Origin: Rhodococcus sp. P-2
Lineage (GTDB): Bacteria; Actinomycetota; Actinomycetes; Mycobacteriales; Mycobacteriaceae
Assembly (NCBI RefSeq): GCF_016598535.1
Contig: NZ_CP066779.1
Location: 4,896,053 to 4,960,052 of the forward strand
Length of the DNA stretch: 64,000 bases
Reading direction: 5' to 3'
The position numbers and the translations under genes are program-made. The notes under the pieces were generated by a model. The model made no database searches. It had not been told where the DNA came from and saw only the letters and a program-made list of their open reading frames with translations. Each line of letters starts with the position of its first letter. The first letter of the stretch is position 1. Of the stretch, positions 45,292 to 54,835 are shown piece by piece.

Positions 45292-46092
45292 TCAGCGGCT
45301 GACTGCCTTCTGATACCGACGAATAGCGAACGGCACGAAGACGATCAGCAAACCGAAAGTCCACAACAACGACGCGATGACCGGGTTCTGAAGTGGCCAC
45401 GCATCCGGAACTGTCATCGCAGGATTGGTATTGCCGAACAATTCACGGACCGCCTGCGTCACCGCCGACACCGGATTCCATTCGGCGATCACCTTGAGCG
45501 GCCCGGGAAGGTTGGTGGTCTCCACAAAAGTGTTCGCGATGAACGACAGCGGAAAGATGACGATGAAGCTCGCGTTGTTGAAGACCTCCGGCGTCCGGAT
45601 CCACAGCCCCACAACAGCCATGACCCATGACAGCGCGTACGCGAAGAACAGCAGCAGCGCATAGCCTGCCACCGCCTCGAGGAAGCTGGAATGAATGCGC
45701 CACCCCACCAGAAGACCGGTCAACGACATGACCACCAAGCTGATGACGTTGATCAACACGTCACTCGACGTTCGGCCGGTGAGCACGGCAGACGGAGCCA
45801 TGGGCAACGATCGAAATCTGTCGATGATTCCTTTCTGGATGTCTTCGACCATCCCCAGACCAGTCCAGGTTGCACCGAATATGACTGTCTGCGTGAAGAT
45901 TCCGGCAATCAGGAATTCTCGATACGACGTGCCCGGGACAGAGATCGCGCTGCCGAACACGTAGGCGAACAAGAGCACGAACATGATCGGCGACAACGTG
46001 GTGAACACCAGCAGATCAGGAACGCGCTTGATCTTGATCAAGTTTCGCCTGGCGATGGTCAAACCGTCTTCGAGCGCCATCTGCACGGTCAT
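45292..46092 (-). CDS. DrrB-like ABC-2 transporter permease
   Basis: 266 aa with six membrane helices, including LLVFTTLSPIMFVLLFAYVFG and FIVIFPLSFIANTFVET, the ABC-2 signature region. It starts with a 4-base overlap with the ATPase gene. The pair resembles daunorubicin-resistance DrrAB exporters; the natural substrate is unknown. Confidence 0.92.
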   Translation of the reverse strand: MTVQMALEDGLTIARRNLIKIKRVPDLLVFTTLSPIMFVLLFAYVFGSAISVPGTSYREFLIAGIFTQTVIFGATWTGLGMVEDIQKGIIDRFRSLPMAPSAVLTGRTSSDVLINVISLVVMSLTGLLVGWRIHSSFLEAVAGYALLLFFAYALSWVMAVVGLWIRTPEVFNNASFIVIFPLSFIANTFVETTNLPGPLKVIAEWNPVSAVTQAVRELFGNTNPAMTVPDAWPLQNPVIASLLWTFGLLIVFVPFAIRRYQKAVSR

Positions 46093-47045
46093 TTCTGATC
46101 CTCCAGTTCAGCCTGGTGCCCGGTCAGTGTGAGGAAGACATCGTCGAGGGTGGGTCTGCGAAGTCCGACGTCGAACACCCGGATGCCGCGTGCCGACAGA
46201 AGATTGAGCGCCGCAACCAAGGCATCGGTGCCGTCGTCGACAGGAACAGTGACGCGACGGACATTCTCTTGAACCTGAATGTCCCCCACGGCAAGCGAGC
46301 GCAATTCCTCTCGCACGATGTCGAGATGTTCGACCTCGTGCACGCTCAGTTCGATGCGCTCACCCCCGACCCGCGCCTTCAACTGATCTGCGGTACCGCG
46401 CGCGATGACCGAGCCGCGGTCGATGACCGCGATCTGGTCGGCCAGCCTCTCTGCTTCTTCCATGTATTGCGTCGTGAGCAACAGTGTTGTCCCCTGCGCC
46501 ACCAACCCTTCGATGACATCCCAGAGACCGAGTCGCGCCCGAGGATCGAGGCCGGTGGTCGGCTCGTCCAGAAACAACACCTGCGGCCGAGCAACCAATG
46601 CGCCCGCGAGATCGAGACGTCGCCGCATTCCACCGGAATAGCCCTTGACCGGCCGATCTCCGGCCTCGACAAGATCGAACTGCTCGAGCAATTCACGCGC
46701 TCGGGCCTTACTGCTTCGGGCGCCGAGGTGATACAGCCTCCCAACCATGTCCAGATTCTCGTAGCCCGTCAGGTACTCGTCGACCGCGGCATATTGGCCA
46801 GAAGCACCTATCTTCGACCGCAACGCCCGCGCATCCTCGACCACGTCCAGCCCGGCAACCTCGGCGCGACCACCGTCCGGAATGAGCAGCGTCGTGAATA
46901 TCCTTACCGCGGTGGTTTTTCCGGCACCGTTGGGACCCAACAGTGCCATCACCGAACCCTCGCGCACTTCCAGGTCGATACCGTCCAATGCCGTGACGTC
47001 GCCGTACTTCTTGACCAACCCCTCGGCCACTATCGCTTCGGCCAT
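46089..47045 (-). CDS. DrrA-like ABC transporter ATP-binding protein
   Basis: 318 aa. Walker A GPNGAGKTTAVRIF, signature YSGGMRRRLDLAGAL, Walker B VLFLDEPTTGLDP and TTQYMEEAERLADQ are intact. A C-terminal extension ending RRPTLDDVFLTLTGHQAE is characteristic of DrrA proteins. The ATG at 47043-47045 has GGGAGG upstream. It is the first gene of drrA-drrB-tetR. Confidence 0.93.
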   Translation of the reverse strand: MAEAIVAEGLVKKYGDVTALDGIDLEVREGSVMALLGPNGAGKTTAVRIFTTLLIPDGGRAEVAGLDVVEDARALRSKIGASGQYAAVDEYLTGYENLDMVGRLYHLGARSSKARARELLEQFDLVEAGDRPVKGYSGGMRRRLDLAGALVARPQVLFLDEPTTGLDPRARLGLWDVIEGLVAQGTTLLLTTQYMEEAERLADQIAVIDRGSVIARGTADQLKARVGGERIELSVHEVEHLDIVREELRSLAVGDIQVQENVRRVTVPVDDGTDALVAALNLLSARGIRVFDVGLRRPTLDDVFLTLTGHQAELEDQK

Positions 47046-47319
47046 GAGCCCTCCCGCGTCGGTTGTCCGTCGGTAGTCCGTTCCCCAGTGTGACCCAGGA
47101 GGCCGACACATTCCAGGATTTTTCACGCAACAGTCCTGCAAACGGGCCGCCGACAGGACCCAACCATCGAGAACCCTCACGATTGGGCTCGCTCGCGTAT
47201 TCGAGTGGACGAAATGCCCCGGATTTCAATTCATGTTAGCGTCGCAAAGTTCGTGCCTCAGAATGCAATCCAGACAAATGTCTCTACAGGCGAAGAATCT
47301 GACCTGGAGGATAACTCCC

Positions 47320-48867
47320 ATGCGTTTCATCTCTATGCGACGGTACGCAAATCTACCGAAAACAGTCCGTCTCATGTCGCTCACGACGGCTATCGCGCTA
47401 TCTCTCACATTTGCCTATTCCTTTCAGGTGCAAGGGCGCACAGAATCACTTACGTTTGCTCCCGCTGCTCTATCTGCCAATCCGGAATCTGCTGCTCTCC
47501 CCTTTGACATTCCGGACCGGGCAACGCTGAACGGACGGAAGGTATTCGGACATTATTTTCCGCCATACCCGGTATCGATAGACAACGCCACCCCGAACAA
47601 CGACTTCTACACAACTCAGTACATGACAGTGCACGGAGAGAACAATGCACACGTCAATTCAGCGGGATTCATACGCGACCGGCCTGCTCCACGCCCTCCG
47701 ATCGCAGATCCCCAGTGGCGTCAGAGAGATCTCGAAACTGAAGTTCGACAGGCAGTCGCCGCTGGGCTCGACGGGTTCTCTGTCGACATCATGGCCAAGG
47801 CAGCAGACGCCAGTTGGTGGGGTTCAATCATTCCCGGCGCGCTCATGCAAGCCGCCGCAACAGTGGATCCAAATTTCAAAGTAATGCTTATGCCCGATAT
47901 GAGCGCTTCTTTCAATAGCATGACCCCAGCAGAACTTGCGGCAGAAATTGCGCCATATGCGACAAAACCGTCGGTATTCAAACTTGGAGACGGACGACTT
48001 GTCATTTCCCCATTTCTTGCCGAGGCGAAAAGTCCAACATGGTGGTCGCAGTTCATCACCCTGATGAGTCAGTCATATGGGATAAATGTGGCTTTAGTTC
48101 CAGTATTCCTAGACGCAGCGGCAAACAGGAACGCATTTGCTTCTATCAGCTATGGCATGTCAAGTTGGGGGAACCGGAATCCAGCAGGGAACCCTGTGGT
48201 CAACAGCCCTAATTCTCCGCTGGATTTGGCCGCCGCTGCCCATGCATTGGGAAAGATCTGGATGCAATCGGTCTCCTTCCAAGACGTCAGACCTAACCAG
48301 GCCATCTACGACGAAGCGGAAAACACCCAGAATCTGCGCAATACCTGGCAGATCGCGCTCGATTCAGGCAGTGAATGGGTCCAACTGACAACGTGGAACG
48401 ACTACAGCGAGGGAACATCCTTTGCCCCCAGCGCGGGGCACGGACGCGCCCTACTCGACATCAGCGCCTACGGTCTGTACTGGTTCCGGTCAGGGGTGAT
48501 GCCGACGATCGTTCGCGATACTGCTTACTTGAGCTACCGAACGCAAAAAGTATCTGCAGTTCCTGCCAACCCGTCGACACCCCCGATGTCGCTGCGCCAA
48601 TGGTCATCTCCTGCTCGAGATACCGTTGAGGTTCTCACCTTCTTGACGGCTCCTGCCGTCGTCAAAGTGACGGTCGGAACCACAACAACCACCTGCAATG
48701 CTCCGGCCGGGATGGGCACCTGCATCGCACCGTTAAAGGTAGGTGCTATCAAAGCCACAGTCGTTCGCGGCTCGACCGAGGTGTCTCGGGTGAGTTCACA
48801 CGCTGCGGTAACAGCCACACCGTACAACCAGAATCTCGAGTACCTGGTCGATTCCAGTCGGAGATAA
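47320..48867 (+). CDS. secreted GH71-type alpha-1,3-glucanase
   Basis: 515 aa. CTGGAGG precedes the ATG at 47320. An N-terminal signal/anchor (MSLTTAIALSLTFAYSFQ) is followed by a TIM-barrel glycoside hydrolase: KVFGHYFPPYPVS, AVAAGLDGFSVDIM and QLTTWNDYSEGTSFAPS resemble family 71 endo-alpha-1,3-glucanases, which are mostly fungal. A C-terminal beta domain (from about residue 430) contains a Cys pair and may bind carbohydrate. Sampled lines show about 50% GC, clearly below the neighbours, suggesting transfer. It may digest alpha-glucan of fungi or of other actinobacteria. Confidence 0.82.
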   Translation: MRFISMRRYANLPKTVRLMSLTTAIALSLTFAYSFQVQGRTESLTFAPAALSANPESAALPFDIPDRATLNGRKVFGHYFPPYPVSIDNATPNNDFYTTQYMTVHGENNAHVNSAGFIRDRPAPRPPIADPQWRQRDLETEVRQAVAAGLDGFSVDIMAKAADASWWGSIIPGALMQAAATVDPNFKVMLMPDMSASFNSMTPAELAAEIAPYATKPSVFKLGDGRLVISPFLAEAKSPTWWSQFITLMSQSYGINVALVPVFLDAAANRNAFASISYGMSSWGNRNPAGNPVVNSPNSPLDLAAAAHALGKIWMQSVSFQDVRPNQAIYDEAENTQNLRNTWQIALDSGSEWVQLTTWNDYSEGTSFAPSAGHGRALLDISAYGLYWFRSGVMPTIVRDTAYLSYRTQKVSAVPANPSTPPMSLRQWSSPARDTVEVLTFLTAPAVVKVTVGTTTTTCNAPAGMGTCIAPLKVGAIKATVVRGSTEVSRVSSHAAVTATPYNQNLEYLVDSSRR

Positions 48868-48872
48868 CGGTG

Positions 48873-48912
48873 ACGAAGATCGGGTAAGTCCGTCGACTCA
48901 CCCGATCTTCGT
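48873..48912. terminator. bidirectional terminator
   Basis: ACGAAGATCGGGT (48873-48885) pairs perfectly with ACCCGATCTTCGT (48900-48912), 13 bp. It lies between the convergent GH71 and MFS genes, its right arm covering the last codons of the MFS gene. Confidence 0.85.
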
Positions 48913-50358
48913 TGCGCCGTCGGTTTCAGCTGCAATTGGTAACTCGGGCAGCGATACCGCCCCCGTCCGCTCCACCCTCACCGCCAACGTCACCGCGGCG
49001 GCCAGCGCCGATACGCCCGCTCCGATCCAGTACAAGACCGCGAACGAATGGAGAGTCGGCACAGTGCTCGCACCGATCACCACCGCCGAACTGGCCAATA
49101 CCGCTGCCGCAACGGCGCTTCCGGTGGAGGTACCGACCGAACGGAGCAGGCTGTTGAATCCGTTGGCCGAGGCAGTCTGATGGATCGGTGCAGATTCGGT
49201 GATCAGGGTCGGCATGGCGGCCAGGGAAAATGCCACACCGGCCGATACCACGGCAGCGCCGATCACGATATTGACCAACGTCGGCGCCAACAGCACACGC
49301 AAGACGTAGCCGATTGCAATGACGATCGCACCCGACGCCAACGTAGCCTTCGCTCCCCATCGTCTCGTCACTTTCGACGACACCGGTGCCAACCCGATCA
49401 TCAGGATGCCCCCCGGCATCATCGCGAGTCCGGCTTCGGCGGCCGAGAGTCCGAGACCGGCCGCCGACGCCAGGGGCAACTGAAGTTCCTGTGTTGCCGC
49501 CAACGCGCTGATGAACATGGCAAAACCGAGTAATACGGCGCAGACATTCGAGACCAGAATCGGAGCACGAAGGGAAGTCCGCAGGTCGACCAACGGTGCC
49601 GGCGTGTGCAGTTCCCACGGAATCCATCCACAGAGCAAGACCACACCGGACGCGATCAGAACCAGAACCTCGGGGCTTGCCCATCCCCATTCGGTTCCCT
49701 TCGAGACAGCCAGCAACAATGCCGTCATGGCGAGTGTGAGGACTGTGGCTCCCAGAAAGTCGAAGCGTCCGCGACTCTTCACAGCCGATTCCGGCACCAC
49801 CAGCGGCAAGACGACTATCAGTACAACCCCGAATCCACCAGTGACCCAGAAGAGCGCGGGTAGTCCCCAGTGCGCCGAGATCACCCCGGCCATCGGCATG
49901 CCGAACATGCCGCCGATACCCAGGGTCGCACTCATGAGCGCGACTGCACCACTGAGCTTTTCCGGAGGAAAGACATCGCGCATGATGCTGATTCCGACGG
50001 GCAGAAGTGCCGTCGCGAAGCCCTGCAACGAACGTCCGAGGATCAGGAGCCAGAAACTCTGACTGAGCGCCGCAACCATGCAGCCGACGATCATCACCGC
50101 AAGGCAGACGAGCATCATCGCCCGCTTGCCGAACATGTCGGCAAGCCGGCCGATGAGAGGGGTCGCGACGGCACCGGTCAGCAACGTCGAGGTCACCAGC
50201 CAGGAGGCGGTGGCCGACGAAACTCCCGATGCCGTCGCGAACGCAGGCAGGACCGGCACCACCAGGGTCTGTTGCAGCGCGACCACCACACCGCTCAGAC
50301 TCAGGACGCCGACGACCCACCCGGTCCGCGCTTTCGCGCGAACAGTCTTGTCCGTCAA
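48898..50358 (-). CDS. MFS drug/solute efflux transporter
   Basis: 486 aa major facilitator. The N-terminal helix LSLSGVVVALQQTLVVPVLP and motif A in PLIGRLADMFGKR are typical, with about 14 hydrophobic segments. The start is a TTG (50356-50358) whose last two bases are the first two of the SDR stop codon (TTGA), so translation is coupled. It is third in an esterase-SDR-MFS set and may export or import the compound those enzymes handle (inference). Confidence 0.88.
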   Translation of the reverse strand: MTDKTVRAKARTGWVVGVLSLSGVVVALQQTLVVPVLPAFATASGVSSATASWLVTSTLLTGAVATPLIGRLADMFGKRAMMLVCLAVMIVGCMVAALSQSFWLLILGRSLQGFATALLPVGISIMRDVFPPEKLSGAVALMSATLGIGGMFGMPMAGVISAHWGLPALFWVTGGFGVVLIVVLPLVVPESAVKSRGRFDFLGATVLTLAMTALLLAVSKGTEWGWASPEVLVLIASGVVLLCGWIPWELHTPAPLVDLRTSLRAPILVSNVCAVLLGFAMFISALAATQELQLPLASAAGLGLSAAEAGLAMMPGGILMIGLAPVSSKVTRRWGAKATLASGAIVIAIGYVLRVLLAPTLVNIVIGAAVVSAGVAFSLAAMPTLITESAPIHQTASANGFNSLLRSVGTSTGSAVAAAVLASSAVVIGASTVPTLHSFAVLYWIGAGVSALAAAVTLAVRVERTGAVSLPELPIAAETDGATKIG

Positions 50359-51203
50359 GCGTTCGAGCGAGCGGCTACTCCGGCGTCGACAGGAACCACG
50401 ATGCCACTCATGTGGGCACTCGCGTCGGCGGCGAGGAACAGGACTACTCGCGTGATCTCGAAGGGATCCAGCCAACCGATCGGCTGCGCATGCAGAGTCG
50501 CGTACACAGGTTCGACGTCGTCTGCCGTCGGCGATTCGAGGTCAGGCCGCATCATTGCGTACATCATGTCGTTGTGAATCATCGGCGTCGAGATATTTCC
50601 CGGTGCAATAGCATTCACGGTCACACCCGAGTTGGCCAGTTCGAGTGAGACGCTCTTCGTCAAACCGATGACGCCCCATTTGGAGGCGCCGTACGCCGCC
50701 ATCTGGGTGCCACCGGATCGACCCATCATCGAGGAGATCGTGATGATGCGACCGTAGCCACGTTCCGCCATTCCACCTGACACGGCCGCAACGGTATTGA
50801 ACACACCGGTCAGGTTCGACGAAATGACTTCGTTCCACTGTGCCGACGTCATCGACGTGATCGGAGCGGGCACGGAGACACCGGCATTCGCGACTGCAAT
50901 GTCGACGCGGCCGAATTCGGATTCCGCGCGGGCAACGAGCGCGTCCATTGCTTGGCGATCAGCCGTGTCGGCCTTGACTGCAATACACCGGCGGCCCGTG
51001 GCTTCCACCAAACGAACGGTTTCCTTCAGGTCCTCCTCGGTTGCGAGGGGGTAGGCGACGACATCACTGTTCTCGCACCGATCGCAGATCACGATGTCCG
51101 CGCCACGCTCCGCGAAGGCGATAGCGTGGGCGCGCCCCTGACCGCGTGCGGCGCCGGTGATCAGTGCAACTTTTCCTTCGAAGCTGCCTTCGAGGCTGTT
51201 CAT
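50355..51203 (-). CDS. mycofactocin-type short-chain dehydrogenase
   Basis: 282 aa SDR. The N-terminal ITGAARGQGRAHAIAFAERGAD and the loop SDVVAYPLATEEDLKETVRL are the marks of the mycofactocin-dependent SDR family (carveol-dehydrogenase-like), which keep NAD bound and pass electrons to the peptide-derived cofactor mycofactocin. Catalytic residues are Ser in TISSMMG and Tyr/Lys in YGASK. The ATG at 51203 has AGGAG. It lies 103 bp after the esterase gene and overlaps the MFS gene. It likely oxidises an alcohol, perhaps one released by the esterase. Confidence 0.9.
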   Translation of the reverse strand: MNSLEGSFEGKVALITGAARGQGRAHAIAFAERGADIVICDRCENSDVVAYPLATEEDLKETVRLVEATGRRCIAVKADTADRQAMDALVARAESEFGRVDIAVANAGVSVPAPITSMTSAQWNEVISSNLTGVFNTVAAVSGGMAERGYGRIITISSMMGRSGGTQMAAYGASKWGVIGLTKSVSLELANSGVTVNAIAPGNISTPMIHNDMMYAMMRPDLESPTADDVEPVYATLHAQPIGWLDPFEITRVVLFLAADASAHMSGIVVPVDAGVAARSNA

Positions 51204-51306
51204 GCCGTCTCCTAGTTCGTCGTATGCCAGCGTGCGCTGTACTGCATGCGTACTCCGAACCCGCCCGAAAGAAACAGTCGATCCCGGACAGCGGGAATCT
51301 AGCCGA

Positions 51307-52500
51307 TCACTGGTAAACGGCGGTCTCGAACTCCAGGTATCCGTTGATGGATCCAGCGTCCGCGAACGGCAGAATCTGCGTTGCCCAGAACCCTCCGACG
51401 CCGGTCTGCCGGTCGATCCAGTAATAGAGGTTGGCCAGACCCGCCCAAGCCAGCGATCCGGCCGGCCTACCGGTGGGTGCCACCTCTTCATTTGTCATGA
51501 AGGAGTATGCCCATCCCTTGGGTACACCGGGGAAGAATTCCGCATCGTTGGACAGTGTCGGGAGAACTCCGGGCAACAACCCCACGTGCTGGCCTTCGAG
51601 CCCGTTCTGAACGGCTGCAACTACCGTCTCCGACGACAACACGCGACCCGAAGTGCCCACGCCGTCGTTCAGCCACATACGAATGAACTTCATGTAGTCG
51701 CCGACAGTGCCGTGCAAACCGTGACCACCCATGTGCACCTCGGGTTCGGCCGGAAGCTCGAATCCAATGAGCGGAGTGAGGCTTCCGTCGCTCTCGCGCT
51801 GATGGATCGGTGCAAGTCGATCCTTCATCGACGGGCTCATCGTGAACGCCGTATCCGTCATCTCGAGCGGTTCGAAGATGCGCTCGCGCATGACATCGCC
51901 GAGTCGCTGACCTCGAATCGACTCGACAACCTGTCCGGCCCAGTCGATGTTGGTGCCGTACTCCCACTTCTCACCCGGGTCGAAGAGCAGCGGTGTCGTG
52001 AGCGCCGCTTTGCTGCACGTGATCACGCTGGGCTGCCCATGTTCCTGCGAGAGCCGATTGTACGACTCGTTGAAGAAGTCGTAGCCGAACCCTGCAGTGT
52101 GCAGGAGCAGCATGCGAGTGGTGATGTCGCGCTTGGGTTCCCGAAGAACGGGGTTTCCGCAGGCGTCGAAACCGTCCAGGACCTTCAGCTCACCGATGTC
52201 CGGAACATAGGTCGCTGCAGGTGCATCGAGATCGAGCAACCCCTCCTCCACACATTGCAGGACAGCGGTACCGGTGATCGCCTTGGTTGTGGAGAAGAGC
52301 GCAAAGGTTGTATCGAGGGTCATCGGAACGCCGTAACCTAGTGTCCGCTCACCCGCAGCACCCTCGTAGATGTTGCCTTCTCGATCCGTGATCATCGCAA
52401 CCACACCCGGGACGCGATCAGCTCCCTGGGTTGCTCGCGCCAGCACGTCGTCGAGGCGCTGCTTCGAAAGGGGCTTCCGCGCAATATCTTCGATCGTCAC
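51307..52500 (-). CDS. beta-lactamase-fold esterase (EstB type)
   Basis: 397 aa. Catalytic Ser-x-x-Lys is intact as [24 protein letters not shown] holds the Tyr-x-Asn; [15 protein letters not shown] is the third box. It is probably an esterase for small or alicyclic esters rather than a true beta-lactamase. No signal peptide. The GTG start (52498-52500) has GGAG upstream. It is first of the esterase-SDR-MFS set, suggesting uptake, ester hydrolysis and alcohol oxidation of one substrate. Confidence 0.9.
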   Translation of the reverse strand: MTIEDIARKPLSKQRLDDVLARATQGADRVPGVVAMITDREGNIYEGAAGERTLGYGVPMTLDTTFALFSTTKAITGTAVLQCVEEGLLDLDAPAATYVPDIGELKVLDGFDACGNPVLREPKRDITTRMLLLHTAGFGYDFFNESYNRLSQEHGQPSVITCSKAALTTPLLFDPGEKWEYGTNIDWAGQVVESIRGQRLGDVMRERIFEPLEMTDTAFTMSPSMKDRLAPIHQRESDGSLTPLIGFELPAEPEVHMGGHGLHGTVGDYMKFIRMWLNDGVGTSGRVLSSETVVAAVQNGLEGQHVGLLPGVLPTLSNDAEFFPGVPKGWAYSFMTNEEVAPTGRPAGSLAWAGLANLYYWIDRQTGVGGFWATQILPFADAGSINGYLEFETAVYQ

Positions 52501-52561
52501 TGCATTTCTCCATCCGACTTGCAACTTGTCTTGTCGAACAGAATGTAACGGCGATCACACA

Positions 52562-52614
52562 CCCGGTTCTGCCTCGAAACGGCAGGAAAACTGTCTCGTT
52601 TCGGCAGAACCGGG
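52562..52614 (-). terminator. long hairpin terminator after the VOC gene
   Basis: CCCGGTTCTGC pairs with GCAGAACCGGG, and after a 2-base bulge CGAAACG pairs with CGTTTCG: 18 bp in all. It lies 12 bp beyond the VOC stop codon on the minus strand and insulates the esterase operon. Confidence 0.75.
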
Positions 52615-52626
52615 CAGAGCCTGGAA

Positions 52627-53037
52627 TCAGCTCTGGGGCGCTCCGATATTCACCAACCAGGAAATGCCGAATTTGTCTGTACAGGAGCCGAATTCGTCTC
52701 CCCACATCTGCTTCTCGAGCGGAACGCTGACCGTACCCGTTCCCGACAACTGCTCCCAGTACCCGCGCAGCACATCGCCGTCGTCGCCACTGAGGCTGAC
52801 TGTGATGTTGTCGCCGGCGTTGTACGGCATGCCGGGCGGAGTGTCGGCACCCATCAGGGTGTATCCCTGATCGGTTTCGAGCATTCCGTGCATGATCTTG
52901 TCCCCGCCTTCGCCGGGATTGCCGAATTCACCGAACGTGCTCAGCGCCAGCGTGCCACCGAAAATGCCCTTGTAGAACTCCAACGCTTCTCGGGCATTGC
53001 CGTTGAAGCTGATGTACGGATTAAGTCGAGTTGCCAT
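52627..53037 (-). CDS. PhnB-like VOC-fold protein
   Basis: 136 aa. NPYISFNGNAREALEFYKGIFGG is the hallmark start of the PhnB/3-demethylubiquinone-methyltransferase-like VOC subfamily; GYTLMGADTPPGMPY and KQMWGDEFGSCTDKFGISWLVN also match. The function is not established. It is a single gene with its own terminator. Confidence 0.9.
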   Translation of the reverse strand: MATRLNPYISFNGNAREALEFYKGIFGGTLALSTFGEFGNPGEGGDKIMHGMLETDQGYTLMGADTPPGMPYNAGDNITVSLSGDDGDVLRGYWEQLSGTGTVSVPLEKQMWGDEFGSCTDKFGISWLVNIGAPQS

Positions 53038-53171
53038 GACGTACTCCTAGCTCGTTGGATAGCTGTCACGTTCGATTTCAATCCTTGCAGACTGCTCCGA
53101 CACGAAACAACGGATCGCGGCAGTTCATCCAGTGCGTAAACCGATCGTCATGACCGTTCAAACAACTGCCC

Positions 53172-54170
53172 TCAGAGTGGGTTACGAGTCTCGGAAGGCA
53201 ACTCTCCGAACCGTTTCCGGTAGGCGGCCGCAAACATGCCCAGATTGACGTAGCCCCAGGCGTTGGCGATTTCCGAGACGGTTTTCCCATCGGAACGCAA
53301 CAGTTCGCTGCGTACCCCCTCCAGCCGGCGCGCGCGCAATCGTTGCCCCGGCGTGGTGTCTCGGTACCGTCGAAATCCCGCAGTGAGCGCCCGGACACTG
53401 ACACCCACCGCAGCCGCGATCTCCGATGCCGTCGGCACCGAGCGAGCAAAGGTATCGATGTACTCCTCTGCCGATCGCACGTAGGCCGGTTCGGCAGAAG
53501 CGTCGACGCCGAGCTGCAACCCGGCCTGTGTTGCCCACTCGTCGAGAAGCTGAGCCGTAATGAGTTCTTGAACCCTGGCACCGAGCCTTTCACCCGACAT
53601 CGCGTCGGGCGACTCTGCAATCGCTCGAACAACGTAGTCCATCAATGCAAGCCAACTCGAGCCACGCCCGCCGATGGTGCACTTGTGCCGCCATAGACGG
53701 TCGTCGGGAACTGTCCCGTACCACTGCAGGGCATGATCGGCGACAAGCTGATGCGGCACAGTGAGATTCAGCTGCAGATGGTCCTCGTCGAATTCGACGA
53801 AATAGTCGGTCCGACTGCAGTCTGCGACAAAGGTCTCCCCCACTCCGGTATTCGCCGCAGCGCCCCGGCCAAGAGCATGTCGACCGTTGCCTCTGATCGT
53901 CGTCAGGACCAGAATGTTTCCGGCTTCAGGCGAACATTCACCGACGGAGACCGGAATTCCGTAACAGAATCTGGTGACGTCGATCTTGCCGACCGCCGCG
54001 GAGTACATGTCCGAAGCCGGCTTCAACCGACTTCCGATCGGCGTCACCGTGTAGGGCATGTAGATGTTGTCGGACCACTCCTTGATGCGGTCCCAGTCCC
54101 GAGAAAAGGCCTGGTGATGCTGCATGGTGGGCCGGCCGGCCGCGTCGATGAGCAAGGCATCCTCGAACAT
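53172..54170 (-). CDS. AraC-family regulator (AraC-binding-like domain)
   Basis: 332 aa. The N-terminal ~170 residues form the AraC-binding-like domain seen in FeaR/PobR-type activators; the C-terminal HTH pair is SEIAAAVGVSVRALTAGF and VSEIANAWGYVNLGMFAAAYRKRFGELPSE. The ATG at 54170 is preferred. A TTG at 54209, which would overlap the GNAT gene, is the alternative. It may control the esterase-SDR-MFS genes downstream. Confidence 0.88.
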   Translation of the reverse strand: MFEDALLIDAAGRPTMQHHQAFSRDWDRIKEWSDNIYMPYTVTPIGSRLKPASDMYSAAVGKIDVTRFCYGIPVSVGECSPEAGNILVLTTIRGNGRHALGRGAAANTGVGETFVADCSRTDYFVEFDEDHLQLNLTVPHQLVADHALQWYGTVPDDRLWRHKCTIGGRGSSWLALMDYVVRAIAESPDAMSGERLGARVQELITAQLLDEWATQAGLQLGVDASAEPAYVRSAEEYIDTFARSVPTASEIAAAVGVSVRALTAGFRRYRDTTPGQRLRARRLEGVRSELLRSDGKTVSEIANAWGYVNLGMFAAAYRKRFGELPSETRNPL

Positions 54171-54201
54171 GATTCGAGTATCGCACCAGGGTCCGGGAAG
54201 G

Positions 54202-54750
54202 TCACGCAAAGTCAGCTGAGGCGATCTCTGGCTGAACAGCGGCGAAAAGCAACGAATCCGCCACAGTTCCCCGGATAACCATGTGCGCCCTCATCCGCCC
54301 CTCCTCCACCATTCCGATTTTGGTGAGTACCGATGCCGACGCCGAGTTCTCCGGACGACACGTTGCCTGCACGCGTTGCGCTCCGAGTCGAGCAAACGCG
54401 AGTTCCAGAACCGCGCTCCCCGCTTCGGACGCATAACCCTGCCCCTGGAACTTCGGGTTCACGACAAAACCGAGTTCCGCCCGCCGGTGCGCGGCGGATA
54501 CTTCCCACACAGCTACCGAACCGATGACCGTTCCGTCGACCTTCGACGTGATCGCCAGGGTGAATGATCGACGCTCGACCCCCGCGGCTTCCAATGTCGC
54601 GTCGGCCAGGAATGCCCTGGTCACTGCCAGAGTGTTCGGACCCCAATCCACATATCTACAGACGACGGGGTCGGAGGCGTACTGATGGACGGCATCTTCA
54701 TCCCCGAGTGTGAAATCTCGAAGGACGAGGCGTTCGGTAGTCAACGTGAA
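54202..54750 (-). CDS. GNAT acetyltransferase (RimJ/RimL type)
   Basis: 182 aa. TTERLVLRDFTLGDEDAV at the N-terminus, then AELGFVVNPKFQGQGYASEAG (acetyl-CoA site) and RPENSASASVLTKIGMVEEG, all typical of RimJ/RimL N-acetyltransferases. The target is unknown. The start at MFTLTTERL is chosen; 11 extra upstream codons do not fit. Confidence 0.9.
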   Translation of the reverse strand, partial: FTLTTERLVLRDFTLGDEDAVHQYASDPVVCRYVDWGPNTLAVTRAFLADATLEAAGVERRSFTLAITSKVDGTVIGSVAVWEVSAAHRRAELGFVVNPKFQGQGYASEAGSAVLELAFARLGAQRVQATCRPENSASASVLTKIGMVEEGRMRAHMVIRGTVADSLLFAAVQPEIASADFA

Positions 54751-54789
54751 CATCCAGCGATCGTAAATTAGCCGCGAAAGCATATTGAC

Positions 54790-54805
54790 TCGAACTGGTG
54801 TTCGA
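54790..54805. promoter_or_regulatory. SOS box (LexA operator)
   Basis: TCGAAC-TGGT-GTTCGA has both perfect 6-base arms of the actinobacterial/Bacillus LexA box and the right 4-base spacing; one spacer base departs from the published RNRY preference. It lies 30 bp before the 13E12-family ATG. Mycobacterial 13E12 repeat genes are known to carry LexA sites. Confidence 0.8.
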
Positions 54806-54835
54806 GTATTGTTGGGGTGGGGATCGGGGGATTCA

